Shown: positions 30,144 through 37,103, counted from the first letter of the stretch. The stretch is 64,000 bases of DNA from REEB95 sp963785735 (GCA_963785735.1 CAWAWJ010000001.1:1984001-2048000), one strand, 5' to 3'. A program made the numbers and translations. The notes: generated by a model from the letters alone, not told the origin.

Positions 30144-30458
30144 ATGACGACGACAGCTACAGGTTCCAAGCCGACCGCGCCGACGGTAACGCTGAAACAC
30201 CTTGCCGCGGAAATGGCCGAGAAGCACGCCATGGCCAAGAAACAAGCCGAGGCGTTGCTGCAAGAATTGATCGACCGCATCACCGGTCACCTCAAGAAGG
30301 GCGACCGCATCCGCATTGGCGGTTTCGGCATCCTTCAAGTGCGCCACCGCGCGGCGCGCATGGGACGCAATCCGGCGACCGGCGAGGCGATCAAGATCAA
30401 GGCGAGCAAGAAGGTCGCCTTCCGCGCCGCCAAGGAATTGAAAGAGACCATCCTCTAA
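30144..30458 (+). CDS. HU/IHF family DNA-binding protein
   Basis: A 104-residue histone-like protein. Residues 15-104 form the HU fold. GDRIRIGGFGILQVRHRAARMGRNPATG carries the DNA-bending arm with its RNPxTG tip. It probably acts as a dimer on the nucleoid. An N-terminal Thr/Ser/Pro tail of about 15 residues is extra. ATG 30144 has GGGGAG 10 bases upstream; earlier in-frame ATGs at 30105 and 30135 are possible. A strong terminator follows, so this is a single-gene unit. Confidence 0.85.
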   Translation: MTTTATGSKPTAPTVTLKHLAAEMAEKHAMAKKQAEALLQELIDRITGHLKKGDRIRIGGFGILQVRHRAARMGRNPATGEAIKIKASKKVAFRAAKELKETIL

Positions 30459-30472
30459 TCGGGACGGCCCGC

Positions 30473-30530
30473 GCGTAGCACGGCCGAGGGCCGATTTCAG
30501 GCCCGAGGCACCGTGCGAAGCCAAATAAAG
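30473..30530 (+). repeat. REP-like palindrome after the HU gene
   Basis: It reads GCACGGCCGAGGGCCGATTT, then CAGGCCCGAGGCACCGTGCG, then AAGCCAAATAA. The ends GCACGG and CCGTGC can pair. It begins 15 bases after the HU stop. It is closely matched by elements at 37.5 kb and 63.1 kb. Confidence 0.75.
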
Positions 30531-30550
30531 CTCTTACGGCTAACGGAAAA

Positions 30551-30577
30551 CGGCTCGCCGCAAGGCGGGCTGTTTTT
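30551..30577 (+). terminator. Intrinsic terminator of the HU gene
   Basis: A 7-bp stem (GCTCGCC/GGCGGGC with one wobble pair) around a GCAA loop is followed by TGTTTTT. An A-rich run before the stem can extend it by pairing with the T-run. Confidence 0.7.
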
Positions 30578-30713
30578 CCATGCGCGCGGCCCATCGCGTG
30601 GCTTTTCGTTCACTTGGCGCTCTCGGCTGGCGTTGCCTTATGAGGAAGCCTCACGGGCTCGCAAATTCCATTGGAGATGTCATATTATAAGAGTTCGAGC
30701 TAGGATACCCGTT

Positions 30714-31007
30714 ATGGCTATCTTGAAAGATTCCGTGAGAAACCCCCGCCGAAAGGCCGCTGGTCTCGATGGCCGTCACCGCGACGGCAATGGCGAGATA
30801 CGGCATAAGAACGGCAATACCCGCGTCGGAACCTTGCGCCGCATATATGGCGAGGATTTCGCCAGCGGCTATCGGAGCGATACCAAGTTGAGCACACTAC
30901 TTGAGCGGACCGGCGCAAAGTCTGTTAGCGAGCTAATCACCCATGAGATTTTCAGCCTTACGGAATCGATATATCGTCCGGCGCTAAAGCGACTTGCCAA
31001 CAAGTAG
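30714..31007 (+). CDS. Putative antitoxin partner of the Doc-like protein
   Basis: A 97-residue basic protein of no family I can name. The N-terminal third is very polar (RNPRRKAAGLDGRHRDGNGEI). The second half has a regular pattern, HKNGNTRVGTLRRIYGEDFASGYRSDTKLSTLLERTG, resembling small proteins often found before toxins. Its end overlaps a possible start of the Doc toxin by 14 bases, the usual antitoxin-toxin coupling. The longer open frame upstream is ignored because ATG 30714 opens the conserved part. Confidence 0.6.
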   Translation: MAILKDSVRNPRRKAAGLDGRHRDGNGEIRHKNGNTRVGTLRRIYGEDFASGYRSDTKLSTLLERTGAKSVSELITHEIFSLTESIYRPALKRLANK

Positions 31008-31395
31008 ATCGCATTATCGCGTAAAACTAATGGATGTATTTTCGGCCCATGACCGCGCCCTCGGTTTTGGCGGCTTGGCCGGCATCCGGGATAGAGGATC
31101 CATCGAAGCGGCGATCGCCCGACCATACAGCGGATATCATCGCTCGATCGCCGGCAAGGCTGCCGCGCTGGTGCATTCGCTGGCCCTCAATCACGGCTTC
31201 ATCGACGGCAACAAGCGCACCGCCCTTTACATGGCGACTTTGCTATTGCGTAAAAGCGGCTATGCGCTGCGCCATAAATCCCGGCAGCAGCGAAATCGCG
31301 AGATGGAAGTCATGATCCTGGACGTGGTTGCGCACCGGTTGGATTTCGGCCAGCTGGTGGAATGGTTCCGCCAGCGCATCGTCCGGATTGAATAA
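30994..31395 (+). CDS. Doc/Fic-type toxin
   Basis: A protein of 133 residues from TTG 30994, or 121 from ATG 31030. The Fic core motif is HGFIDGNKRTAL, with the catalytic His and the phosphate-binding GNKR loop. Upstream are the Doc-like GGLAGIRDRGSIEAAIARP and LALNHGF segments. Doc proteins phosphorylate elongation factor Tu and stop translation; other Fic proteins AMPylate targets. The coupled upstream gene would be the antitoxin. The pair sits inside a cell-cycle and flagellar cluster. Confidence 0.8.
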   Translation: MPTSRSHYRVKLMDVFSAHDRALGFGGLAGIRDRGSIEAAIARPYSGYHRSIAGKAAALVHSLALNHGFIDGNKRTALYMATLLLRKSGYALRHKSRQQRNREMEVMILDVVAHRLDFGQLVEWFRQRIVRIE

Positions 31396-31421
31396 ACTCG
31401 ACTTACCCTGAATCGCGGAAA

Positions 31422-31757
31422 TTAGATCACCTGGCGCCGGCGCTTCTGCTCGGCGCGTGAGGCCGCCGCTATCTCGTGGCGGCGCAGGCCGTGATAGGCC
31501 TCGCTCAAGCCCTCGCGGGCCTGGCGCAGCTGGGTTTCGATGCCAGCCAGCGATTGCTCGATGCGCGCGCGCCGCTCGGCCAGGGCTTGGCTTTGCGGCG
31601 CGGGTGCGTTTTCCCCCTCGGCCGCTATCTGTTGCGGCTCGATCTTGTCGCGCTCCTGGCGCAGCCGCGCCGCGAGCCGCTCGAGATCGCCGATCTCGCG
31701 CCGGTGTTCGTCGAGTTGGAAGCGGTAGCCGCGCAGCTGGCTGTCGAGGTGTTTCAT
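31422..31757 (-). CDS. fliJ: FliJ-like flagellar export coiled-coil protein
   Basis: A 111-residue protein that is almost wholly coiled coil, rich in Arg, Glu, Gln and Leu (FQLDEHRREIGDLERLAARLRQ). The size, the start MKHLDSQLRGYRFQLDEHRR and its divergent place beside ctrA agree with alphaproteobacterial FliJ, the stalk of the flagellar export ATPase. The ATPase gene fliI, often adjacent, is not here; the Doc pair occupies that side. Sequence alone is weak for such coiled coils, so confidence rests partly on context. Confidence 0.65.
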   Translation of the reverse strand: MKHLDSQLRGYRFQLDEHRREIGDLERLAARLRQERDKIEPQQIAAEGENAPAPQSQALAERRARIEQSLAGIETQLRQAREGLSEAYHGLRRHEIAAASRAEQKRRRQVI

Positions 31758-31940
31758 GCCCGGAGACTCCGGCCTGCCGTGGCTAATGAATTATCAACTC
31801 GGATTTCGAATCGACTCGACTCGATCGCAAATCGCGTTTCGCCGCTAAGGTTATCGATCGCTTTCACAAATCCTCGGCATAAATTTTTGCGGCACGAATC
31901 GGGCGCCGCCGGATTGGCTCATACTATGACCCCGGGCGGC

Positions 31941-31955
31941 TTAAGAGCCGGTTAA
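31941..31955 (+). promoter_or_regulatory. CtrA box in the ctrA upstream region
   Basis: TTAA-GAGCCGG-TTAA matches the CtrA consensus exactly. It is 188 bases upstream of ctrA and 184 bases upstream of the divergent fliJ-like gene, so it could serve either. Confidence 0.7.
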
Positions 31956-32032
31956 GCTAATGAAATGAATGGCTTACATGTAAAATTTAGACGTTGACCG
32001 TAGAATTCGGCTCGGTGTAGCCCATGATAGCA

Positions 32033-32082
32033 GGGTAAATTAATGGTCGAGTACGGGTAAAAATTAACGAATTTTTTACCCC
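32033..32082 (+). promoter_or_regulatory. GGGTAAA direct and inverted repeats before ctrA
   Basis: GGGTAAATTAA (32033-32043) and GGGTAAAAATTAA (32055-32067) are direct copies. The second faces an inverted AATTTTTTACCCC (32070-32082). This arrangement 60-110 bases before ctrA resembles an operator or promoter-overlapping site. Confidence 0.5.
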
Positions 32083-32142
32083 GATTGGTAAGGATGATTA
32101 AAGTTCGCCTATGGTTTCCAAAGCCCTTCCTGGAGGAACGCG

Positions 32143-32871
32143 ATGCGCGTGTTGTTGATTGAAGACGATTCGGCCACCGCGGCCAGCATCGAGATGATGC
32201 TGAAGAGCGAGGGCTTCATTTGCGATACCACCGACCTCGGCGAGGACGGGCTCGAGATCGGCAAGCTCTATGATTACGACATCATCGTGCTCGACCTCAT
32301 GTTGCCGGATATCGACGGCTACGAGGTGCTCCGGCGCCTGCGCGCCGCGCGGGTGCGCACACCCATCCTGATCCTTTCGGGCATGGCCGAGCTCGACAAC
32401 AAGATCAAGGGCCTGGGTTTCGGCGCCGACGACTTCCTGGCGAAGCCCTTCGACCGCCGCGAGCTGATCGCCCGCATCCAGGCGATCGTGCGCCGCGCCA
32501 AGGGTCATTCCGAATCGGTCATCCGCACCGGCAAGCTCACCGTCAATCTCGACAGCCGCACGGTCGAGGCCGAGGGTTCGCCCCTCCACCTCACCGGCAA
32601 GGAATACGGCATCCTCGAATTGCTGAGCTTGCGCAAGGGCACGACGCTGACCAAGGAGATGTTCCTCAATCATCTCTATGGCGGCATGGACGAGCCCGAG
32701 CTGAAGATCATCGACGTCTTCGTCTGCAAGCTCAGGAAAAAGCTTTCCGTCGCCACCCACGGTGACAACTACATCGAGACCGTGTGGGGCCGCGGCTATG
32801 TGTTGCGCGATCCGCCGGCGGGAGAAACCGCGGCGGAGCCGGTCAAGGTCGCGGCCACGGCCAAGGCCTGA
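32143..32871 (+). CDS. ctrA: Cell-cycle response regulator CtrA
   Basis: A 242-residue OmpR-type regulator. The receiver (residues 1-120) has acidic residues 8-9 and phospho-acceptor Asp51 in VLDLMLPDIDGYE, with Lys in AKPFDRREL. The winged-helix DNA-binding domain includes HLTGKEYGILELLSLRKGTTLTKEMFLNHLYGG and VCKLRKKL, all strongly CtrA-like. It controls flagellar, division and DNA-methylation genes. GGAGGAACGCG before the ATG is a good ribosome site. A hairpin terminator follows. Confidence 0.97.
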   Translation: MRVLLIEDDSATAASIEMMLKSEGFICDTTDLGEDGLEIGKLYDYDIIVLDLMLPDIDGYEVLRRLRAARVRTPILILSGMAELDNKIKGLGFGADDFLAKPFDRRELIARIQAIVRRAKGHSESVIRTGKLTVNLDSRTVEAEGSPLHLTGKEYGILELLSLRKGTTLTKEMFLNHLYGGMDEPELKIIDVFVCKLRKKLSVATHGDNYIETVWGRGYVLRDPPAGETAAEPVKVAATAKA

Positions 32872-32906
32872 CTTCCACCCGCTTTTGCCGGGGGTAGTAT
32901 CGAAAC

Positions 32907-32938
32907 GGCGGCATAGAACATGCCGCCGTTTTGTTTTT
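32907..32938 (+). terminator. ctrA intrinsic terminator
   Basis: GGCGGCAT, a 5-base loop AGAAC and ATGCCGCC form a perfect 8-bp stem followed by GTTTTGTTTTT. It starts 36 bases after the ctrA stop. Confidence 0.85.
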
Positions 32939-32987
32939 ACCGGGCTTCGCCCGGCGGGGGGCACAGAACATGCCGCCGTTTTGTTTT
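32915..32987. repeat. Duplicated terminator half-site
   Basis: A 23-base sequence beginning AGAACATGCCGCC and ending in the T-run occurs perfectly at 32915-32937 and 32965-32987. The second copy lacks the matching left arm. A CCGGGC TTCG CCCGG-type hairpin lies between them. Confidence 0.75.
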
Positions 32988-33002
32988 AAATTCAATCCAC
33001 TC

Positions 33003-33602
33003 TTAGCCGGCCTTGAAGATCGCGCGCTTGGGCGACTCGGCGAGGGAGAGCTTGGCGCCGAGCCTCTCGGCACAGCGCGCGGTGAAATAGCCGTGGATGG
33101 TGCGCGCGGTGAGCGCGGCGACGCTGGCCTTGGCATCGAGCGCCGCCTTCAACTCGGGCGTCACATTGACGCTCTCGCCCGAGGCGTCGGCTTCGATGCT
33201 TTTCCCCTTGCCCGACAACGCCACCTTGCCGCCGCGCGGCAACACCTCGGAGGCCAGGAGCGCCAGATTGCAGGCGAGCTTCTGCCATTCGACCGGAAGA
33301 TCGTCATAGGCGGCGGGCCAGGCGCAGGCGACCTTGCCGCCTTCCAATATGCCGGATACCAACTCCTTGGGCGCGGGCGCGCCGCCACCCAAGCCTCCCG
33401 CGCCATAGGCGAAGCGGTAGAATTGAAGCCGCTGGCCCGCGCGCTTGGCGCTTTGCGCGACGATGGCGGTGGCGTCCTTGGCGAATTCCGGGCCCTCGTC
33501 GCCCATCAGTTCGATGCCGTTATTGATGGCGCCGACCGGGCTGATGAGGTCGTGGCAAAGCCGCGAGGCCAAAAGTTCAAAAACGCGGAATTCGAGCTGC
33601 AT
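33003..33602 (-). CDS. chpT: Histidine phosphotransferase ChpT
   Basis: A 199-residue dimeric phosphotransferase. The N-terminal helical hairpin has the phospho-acceptor His17 in LASRLCHDLISPVGAINNGIEL. The C-terminal half is a degenerate ATPase-like domain without nucleotide motifs. It moves phosphate from the CckA receiver to CtrA and CpdR. ATG 33602 is preferred because family proteins start shortly before FELLASRLCHD; TTG 33638 would add 12 residues. It is convergent with ctrA across the duplicated terminator. Confidence 0.9.
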   Translation of the reverse strand: MQLEFRVFELLASRLCHDLISPVGAINNGIELMGDEGPEFAKDATAIVAQSAKRAGQRLQFYRFAYGAGGLGGGAPAPKELVSGILEGGKVACAWPAAYDDLPVEWQKLACNLALLASEVLPRGGKVALSGKGKSIEADASGESVNVTPELKAALDAKASVAALTARTIHGYFTARCAERLGAKLSLAESPKRAIFKAG

Positions 33603-33762
33603 TGCCCTATCATGACGGGCTGGAACGATTCGGAACAAGGCGGGATGCTTAGCACCTGACGTGCAAAGTAATAGGGAATCTGAGCGGGCGACTCGCTCCT
33701 GTCAAAGCCGGAGTGGTGCGATTGGAGCCGGTGAAGGACGATCCGCAAACACGCTGACGATT

Positions 33763-34179
33763 TCACAGAACTCCGAGGCTACGCAGACTCTCGGTAACTA
33801 ATGCCGCGTCACCTGTTAATTGAGGATTATCGCCACTACCCTGCAGCAAAACCACGCGGAAAAACTCTTCGGGACAAAAACGCCTCAAGATATGACGGCA
33901 TTGATCTGCGGCAGCCACTGGATTGTTCATATGAACTGGGAGTAACAGAAGAAGTTTTTTGGGATATGGGTGGCAAATTAGATCAAGTACCGCACCACGC
34001 ACTTGTTTTGAGGTCCGTGATTCCACTTCAACAGCTATATCGTTACCTACCGTTGCATCAATTCTGGCTGGATGAGTTGTACCATAATTAATTTCTACAG
34101 ATGATCCGTGATGAACGACAACTGCGTTTCCCGCTGCCTCACGTAAAACGCGCTTACCATATTCATCATGTCCGGCCAT
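33763..34179 (-). CDS. Unknown protein with a nuclease-like core
   Basis: A 138-residue protein with clearly lower GC than its surroundings. The segment RIDATVGNDIAVEVESRTSKQVRGAVLDL has an Asp and a later Glu-x-Glu spaced as in PD-(D/E)XK nucleases, followed by the hydrophobic strand KKLLLLLPVHM. That match is by eye only, and the usual Lys of the motif is not obvious. It opens an AT-richer islet, facing away from the putative toxin gene. It may be an orphan restriction or regulatory protein. Confidence 0.55.
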   Translation of the reverse strand: MAGHDEYGKRVLREAAGNAVVVHHGSSVEINYGTTHPARIDATVGNDIAVEVESRTSKQVRGAVLDLICHPYPKKLLLLLPVHMNNPVAAADQCRHILRRFCPEEFFRVVLLQGSGDNPQLTGDAALVTESLRSLGVL

Positions 34180-34220
34180 TTGGATTTACCCATTTATTTA
34201 TAATTCGCCCGTCTTCTTCC

Positions 34221-34258
34221 AAATCCTCGGGAATGTCGACGTTGAATAGTTGATCCTA
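34221..34258 (-). pseudogene. Decayed fragment resembling the mobA 3' end
   Basis: On the minus strand these bases encode LFNVDIPEDLEE. They match about 30 of 38 bases of the C-terminal end of intact mobA at 35584-35621, which encodes FFNVNSPEDLAE. A stop codon lies directly upstream, so nothing functional remains. It lies just outside the toxin-immunity pair, in the same orientation as mobA. Confidence 0.55.
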
Positions 34259-34299
34259 GGACGTCTCGAATATTCGTCGCTACCCACTAGATAATCATC

Positions 34300-34328
34300 T
34301 TGACATTGTTCCTATTTTGTTCTATAAT
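34300..34328 (+). promoter_or_regulatory. Perfect sigma-70 type promoter
   Basis: TTGACA at 34300-34305 and TATAAT at 34323-34328 are separated by 17 bases, the ideal spacing. The start codon of the putative toxin gene lies 29 bases after the -10. Such a match is unusual in a GC-rich alphaproteobacterium. Confidence 0.7.
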
Positions 34329-34357
34329 GACTTCTTTAACATCAGCCTTGATATCTC

Positions 34358-35143
34358 ATGCAAAGCTCTGTTGTTGATCTCGAAAACAACACCCTGGAAC
34401 GCGGACGTATCATCGTCCGAATTGGACCTGTCGGATATCTCCTTGCCGGACTTGGAGAAGGTGCTGCATTTCTAAGCCACGCGCTTGAAGGCAAATCTTC
34501 TTCAACCTTCTTCACGACTTGCCACAATATTAGCGATGCGATCTGCACCCGCGGTGAAGCGGCCACACGCCGATCTGGTCTCTCCAGTTCCTTAGCTGAC
34601 ATTTTAGACGAGCCACTGCGGCGTCTTGCCGTAGCTGAAGCAATGTTAAAAGCCGGTTTCAACCCGGACGAACCGCGAGATGAGCGGGGGCGGTGGACGT
34701 CGGAAGGCGGAAATCCTCAGACTACGACGACATTACCTGGAATTGATGAGGCCGCTTACCATGGCGATTATCATAACCAACTCGTCCAAGAATATGCGGA
34801 TATCACACGAAGAAGCGGGGGCGTTGCTGTTACATCCGTTCCTCTAACAACAGTTAGCGGCATTACAGCAGTGGCTGATTTAGTTGTTCGCCCCAATGGC
34901 GCGCCAGCACCTTTTGTCATTGAAGTAAAGACAGGTGCAAATCCAAGTTTCACGCCAAATCAATCTTATGTTTACGCGTTGCTTTCAGTCGGTAATCATC
35001 TTACTTCATCGAAACAAGAACTCGAAAGCCTCGGGTTAACGCCAGGGGCGCCCCTGCCCCCGTTAAGGCTCCTCGTTATTTACACTGCAGGCCCCGGCGC
35101 TCGGTTGGATTATGGATGGTGGCCACCTTTGCCTGAAGAATAA
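34358..35143 (+). CDS. Putative toxin with a PD-(D/E)XK-like C-terminal domain
   Basis: A 261-residue protein of lower GC. Residues 100-118 hold FNPDEPRDERGRWT, a linker motif common in proteins with variable C-terminal effector domains. The C-terminal part has ITAVADLVVRPNG, then APFVIEVKTGANPSFTPNQSYVYALL, which fits the Asp ... Glu-x-Lys core of PD-(D/E)XK nucleases. The protein ends DYGWWPPLPEE. The next gene looks like an NTF2-fold immunity protein, so this may be a contact-dependent or secreted DNase. No secretion signal is obvious. Its function is inferred. Confidence 0.6.
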   Translation: MQSSVVDLENNTLERGRIIVRIGPVGYLLAGLGEGAAFLSHALEGKSSSTFFTTCHNISDAICTRGEAATRRSGLSSSLADILDEPLRRLAVAEAMLKAGFNPDEPRDERGRWTSEGGNPQTTTTLPGIDEAAYHGDYHNQLVQEYADITRRSGGVAVTSVPLTTVSGITAVADLVVRPNGAPAPFVIEVKTGANPSFTPNQSYVYALLSVGNHLTSSKQELESLGLTPGAPLPPLRLLVIYTAGPGARLDYGWWPPLPEE

Positions 35144-35173
35144 CTTATGAAATCGCGCGTATCGGAGACGCCT

Positions 35174-35533
35174 ATGGCAAATGACAAAGACGACGCGGAT
35201 TGGCACCTCATCGCGACCGAGTGGCTCAAGGGCGGCGTGATCGGCGATCCTGAGATTGCGCGCAAATTCGCGGAACTCGTGCTGGAGCATACCCAGAGCA
35301 AGGAAGCTCTGGCTCAGCAATCGCCACTGACCGTCGAGGATCGCGGCGATACCTGGTTCATTCAAGGAAGCTGGAACCGAGATCGCACAAAAGAAGGCTC
35401 TGGCCCTTTCGAGATGATCGTGCGGAAGAAGGATGCCCAAGTTCTTGATCTTGGAATAACGGCGGTGGTCAAGATGCCCGGCGACGTGAAGCAGCAACTG
35501 CGCGACGTTATCGCCGGTAAGAGAAAGGCTTGA
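35174..35533 (+). CDS. Putative NTF2-fold immunity protein
   Basis: A 119-residue protein. ARKFAELVLEHTQSKEALAQQSPLTVEDRGDTWFIQGSWN and FEMIVRKKDAQVLDL follow the pattern of NTF2-fold immunity proteins, where a helix is followed by DTW and an IxKKDG-like strand. ATG 35174 has GGAG 6 bases upstream, better than ATG 35147 which adds 9 residues. It starts 30 bases after the putative toxin stop, the expected order for a toxin-immunity pair. Binding to the toxin is inferred only. Confidence 0.6.
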   Translation: MANDKDDADWHLIATEWLKGGVIGDPEIARKFAELVLEHTQSKEALAQQSPLTVEDRGDTWFIQGSWNRDRTKEGSGPFEMIVRKKDAQVLDLGITAVVKMPGDVKQQLRDVIAGKRKA

Positions 35534-35543
35534 AGCGCGGCCC

Positions 35544-36155
35544 CTAGTTTACGACCGCGGAAGCGATCTTCTCCGCCTCGGCCAGATCCTCGGGACTGTT
35601 GACGTTGAAAAACGGATCGTAGGGCGAGGCGGCGAATTCGACCCGCGCCAAACGATGCCGCGCGGTCCATAAATCCACTTTGCGCAAGCCGTCGGCGAGC
35701 GCCTGGCGCAAATCCTCGCGCAACGCCACGGGCCAGAGTCCGAACACCGGATGGTCGCGCCCGCCCGAGGCGGCGCAGGCGAGATCGTGTTTCCCGTCCC
35801 TCACCGCTTCTTCCAATCGCTTCACCAGATCGGGCGGAAAAAACGGCGCGTCGGTGGCGAAGCTCGCCACATGACTCACGCCCGGCAAGGATTTCGCCGC
35901 CCAATCGAGCCCCGCCAGCACGCCCGCCAAGGGTCCGGCGAAGCCCGCGACGCTGTCAGCCGCGACCGGCAAGCCGTAACGCGCGAAACGCGATGCGTCG
36001 CCATTGGCGTTCAGCACCAGCGCCGCCACTTGCGGGCGGGCTCGCGCGATCACGCGCTCCAAAATGGTTTTGCCCGCCAGGATTTTCAGCGCTTTGTCGC
36101 CGCCGCCCATGCGGCGCGAAAGCCCGCCCGCCAGCACCACCCCCGCAACGCTCAA
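35544..36155 (-). CDS. mobA: Molybdenum cofactor guanylyltransferase MobA
   Basis: A 203-residue nucleotidyltransferase that adds GMP to molybdopterin. The signature VVLAGGLSRRMGGGDKAL is at the N-terminus, then FATDAPFFPPDLVKRL and the C-terminal FFNVNSPEDLAEAE. The long frame upstream lies within fdhD; TTG 36155 overlaps the fdhD stop as TTGA and starts one residue before the conserved strand. Guanylylated cofactor serves formate dehydrogenase-type enzymes, which fits the adjacent fdhD. Confidence 0.9.
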   Translation of the reverse strand: MSVAGVVLAGGLSRRMGGGDKALKILAGKTILERVIARARPQVAALVLNANGDASRFARYGLPVAADSVAGFAGPLAGVLAGLDWAAKSLPGVSHVASFATDAPFFPPDLVKRLEEAVRDGKHDLACAASGGRDHPVFGLWPVALREDLRQALADGLRKVDLWTARHRLARVEFAASPYDPFFNVNSPEDLAEAEKIASAVVN

Positions 36156-37030
36156 ACCGCGTCCTCGAGCGAGGCCTTGCGCTGGAAACGTGACTCCTCT
36201 TCCCCGATTGCGGCGCCGTCGGCGTCGAACACGATGCGCTTCTCGCCGGCCAGCGCGACGAAGCGCTTGCCCTTGGCGCGGCCGATAAGCGTGAGATTGG
36301 CGCGGCGCGCCAGCTCCACCCCCCAGGCGGTGAAGCCCGAGCGCGAGATGAGGATCGGTATCCGCATCTGCACCGCCTTGATCACCATCTCCGAGGTCAA
36401 CCGCCCGGTGGTGTAGAAAATCTTGCCCTTGGGCGAGATTTTGTTCATCCGCATATAGCCCGCGATCTTGTCGATGGCGTTGTGGCGGCCCACGTCTTCC
36501 ATGTAGACGAGCGGCTTGTCGCCTTCGCACAACACGCAGCCATGGATGGCGCCCGCCGCGAGGTACAGGCTCGGGCTGGTGTTGATCTTCTTGCTGAGCG
36601 CGTAAAGCCAGGAGGTTTTCAAGACGGCCTTGGGGTCGAGCTTCACCTCGTCGAAGGTTTCCATCAGATCGCCGAAGGCCGTGCCCTGGGCGCAGCCCGA
36701 GGTGAGGGTTTTCTTCCGGAGCTTCTTCTCGTAATCGGTCTTGCGTTTGGTGCGCACGACGATGGTCTCCAGATCCTCGTCGTAATCGATCGACAGGATC
36801 GCGTCGTCGGGCCTGAGCATGTTCTGGTTGATGAGATAGCCCACCGCCAGGTAATCGGGGTGATCGCCCACCGTCATCATGGTGACGATCTCCTGGCCGT
36901 TCAAAAACAGCGTCAGCGGCCGTTCCACCACCACGGTGGTTTCAATGCGATGCCCCTCCTGGTCGAGGCCCGGTAATTTTCTCGTGAGACGCGGATCATC
37001 GGGGTTGGGCCGGACGGCGAATTCCTTCAT
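36152..37030 (-). CDS. fdhD: Formate dehydrogenase sulfurtransferase FdhD
   Basis: A 292-residue cytoplasmic protein that carries sulfur from IscS-type cysteine desulfurases to the cofactor of formate dehydrogenase. The conserved loop is TSGCAQGTAF, with one Cys where E. coli has CxxC. Later motifs are HGCVLCEGDKPLVYMEDVGRHNAIDKIAGY and FYTTGRLTSEMV. ATG 37030 matches the family start; the frame is open 74 codons further but overlaps the divergent cupredoxin. No formate dehydrogenase gene is in the window. It is coupled to mobA. Confidence 0.92.
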   Translation of the reverse strand: MKEFAVRPNPDDPRLTRKLPGLDQEGHRIETTVVVERPLTLFLNGQEIVTMMTVGDHPDYLAVGYLINQNMLRPDDAILSIDYDEDLETIVVRTKRKTDYEKKLRKKTLTSGCAQGTAFGDLMETFDEVKLDPKAVLKTSWLYALSKKINTSPSLYLAAGAIHGCVLCEGDKPLVYMEDVGRHNAIDKIAGYMRMNKISPKGKIFYTTGRLTSEMVIKAVQMRIPILISRSGFTAWGVELARRANLTLIGRAKGKRFVALAGEKRIVFDADGAAIGEEESRFQRKASLEDAV

Positions 37031-37103
37031 AGTGCAATCATGGTCCCGGCGTATTGCCGCCGCAAGACCCCCCGGAACGAGGATAAAAACAAGGATATTT
37101 GCC

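Larger units (their letters stand above)
31758..32142 (+). other. fliJ-ctrA regulatory region
   Basis: This is 385 bases without a gene. It contains three contiguous GANTC sites (31808-31822), a fourth at 31896-31900, a perfect CtrA box (31941-31955) and a set of GGGTAAA repeats close to the ctrA start. All are seen directly. The base composition becomes AT-rich toward ctrA. Confidence 0.7.

Noticed and set aside
34358..35143. The FNPDEPRDERGRWT protein as a phage structural gene
   Set aside because: No other phage genes, integrase or att-like sites are nearby, and an immunity-like gene follows it.
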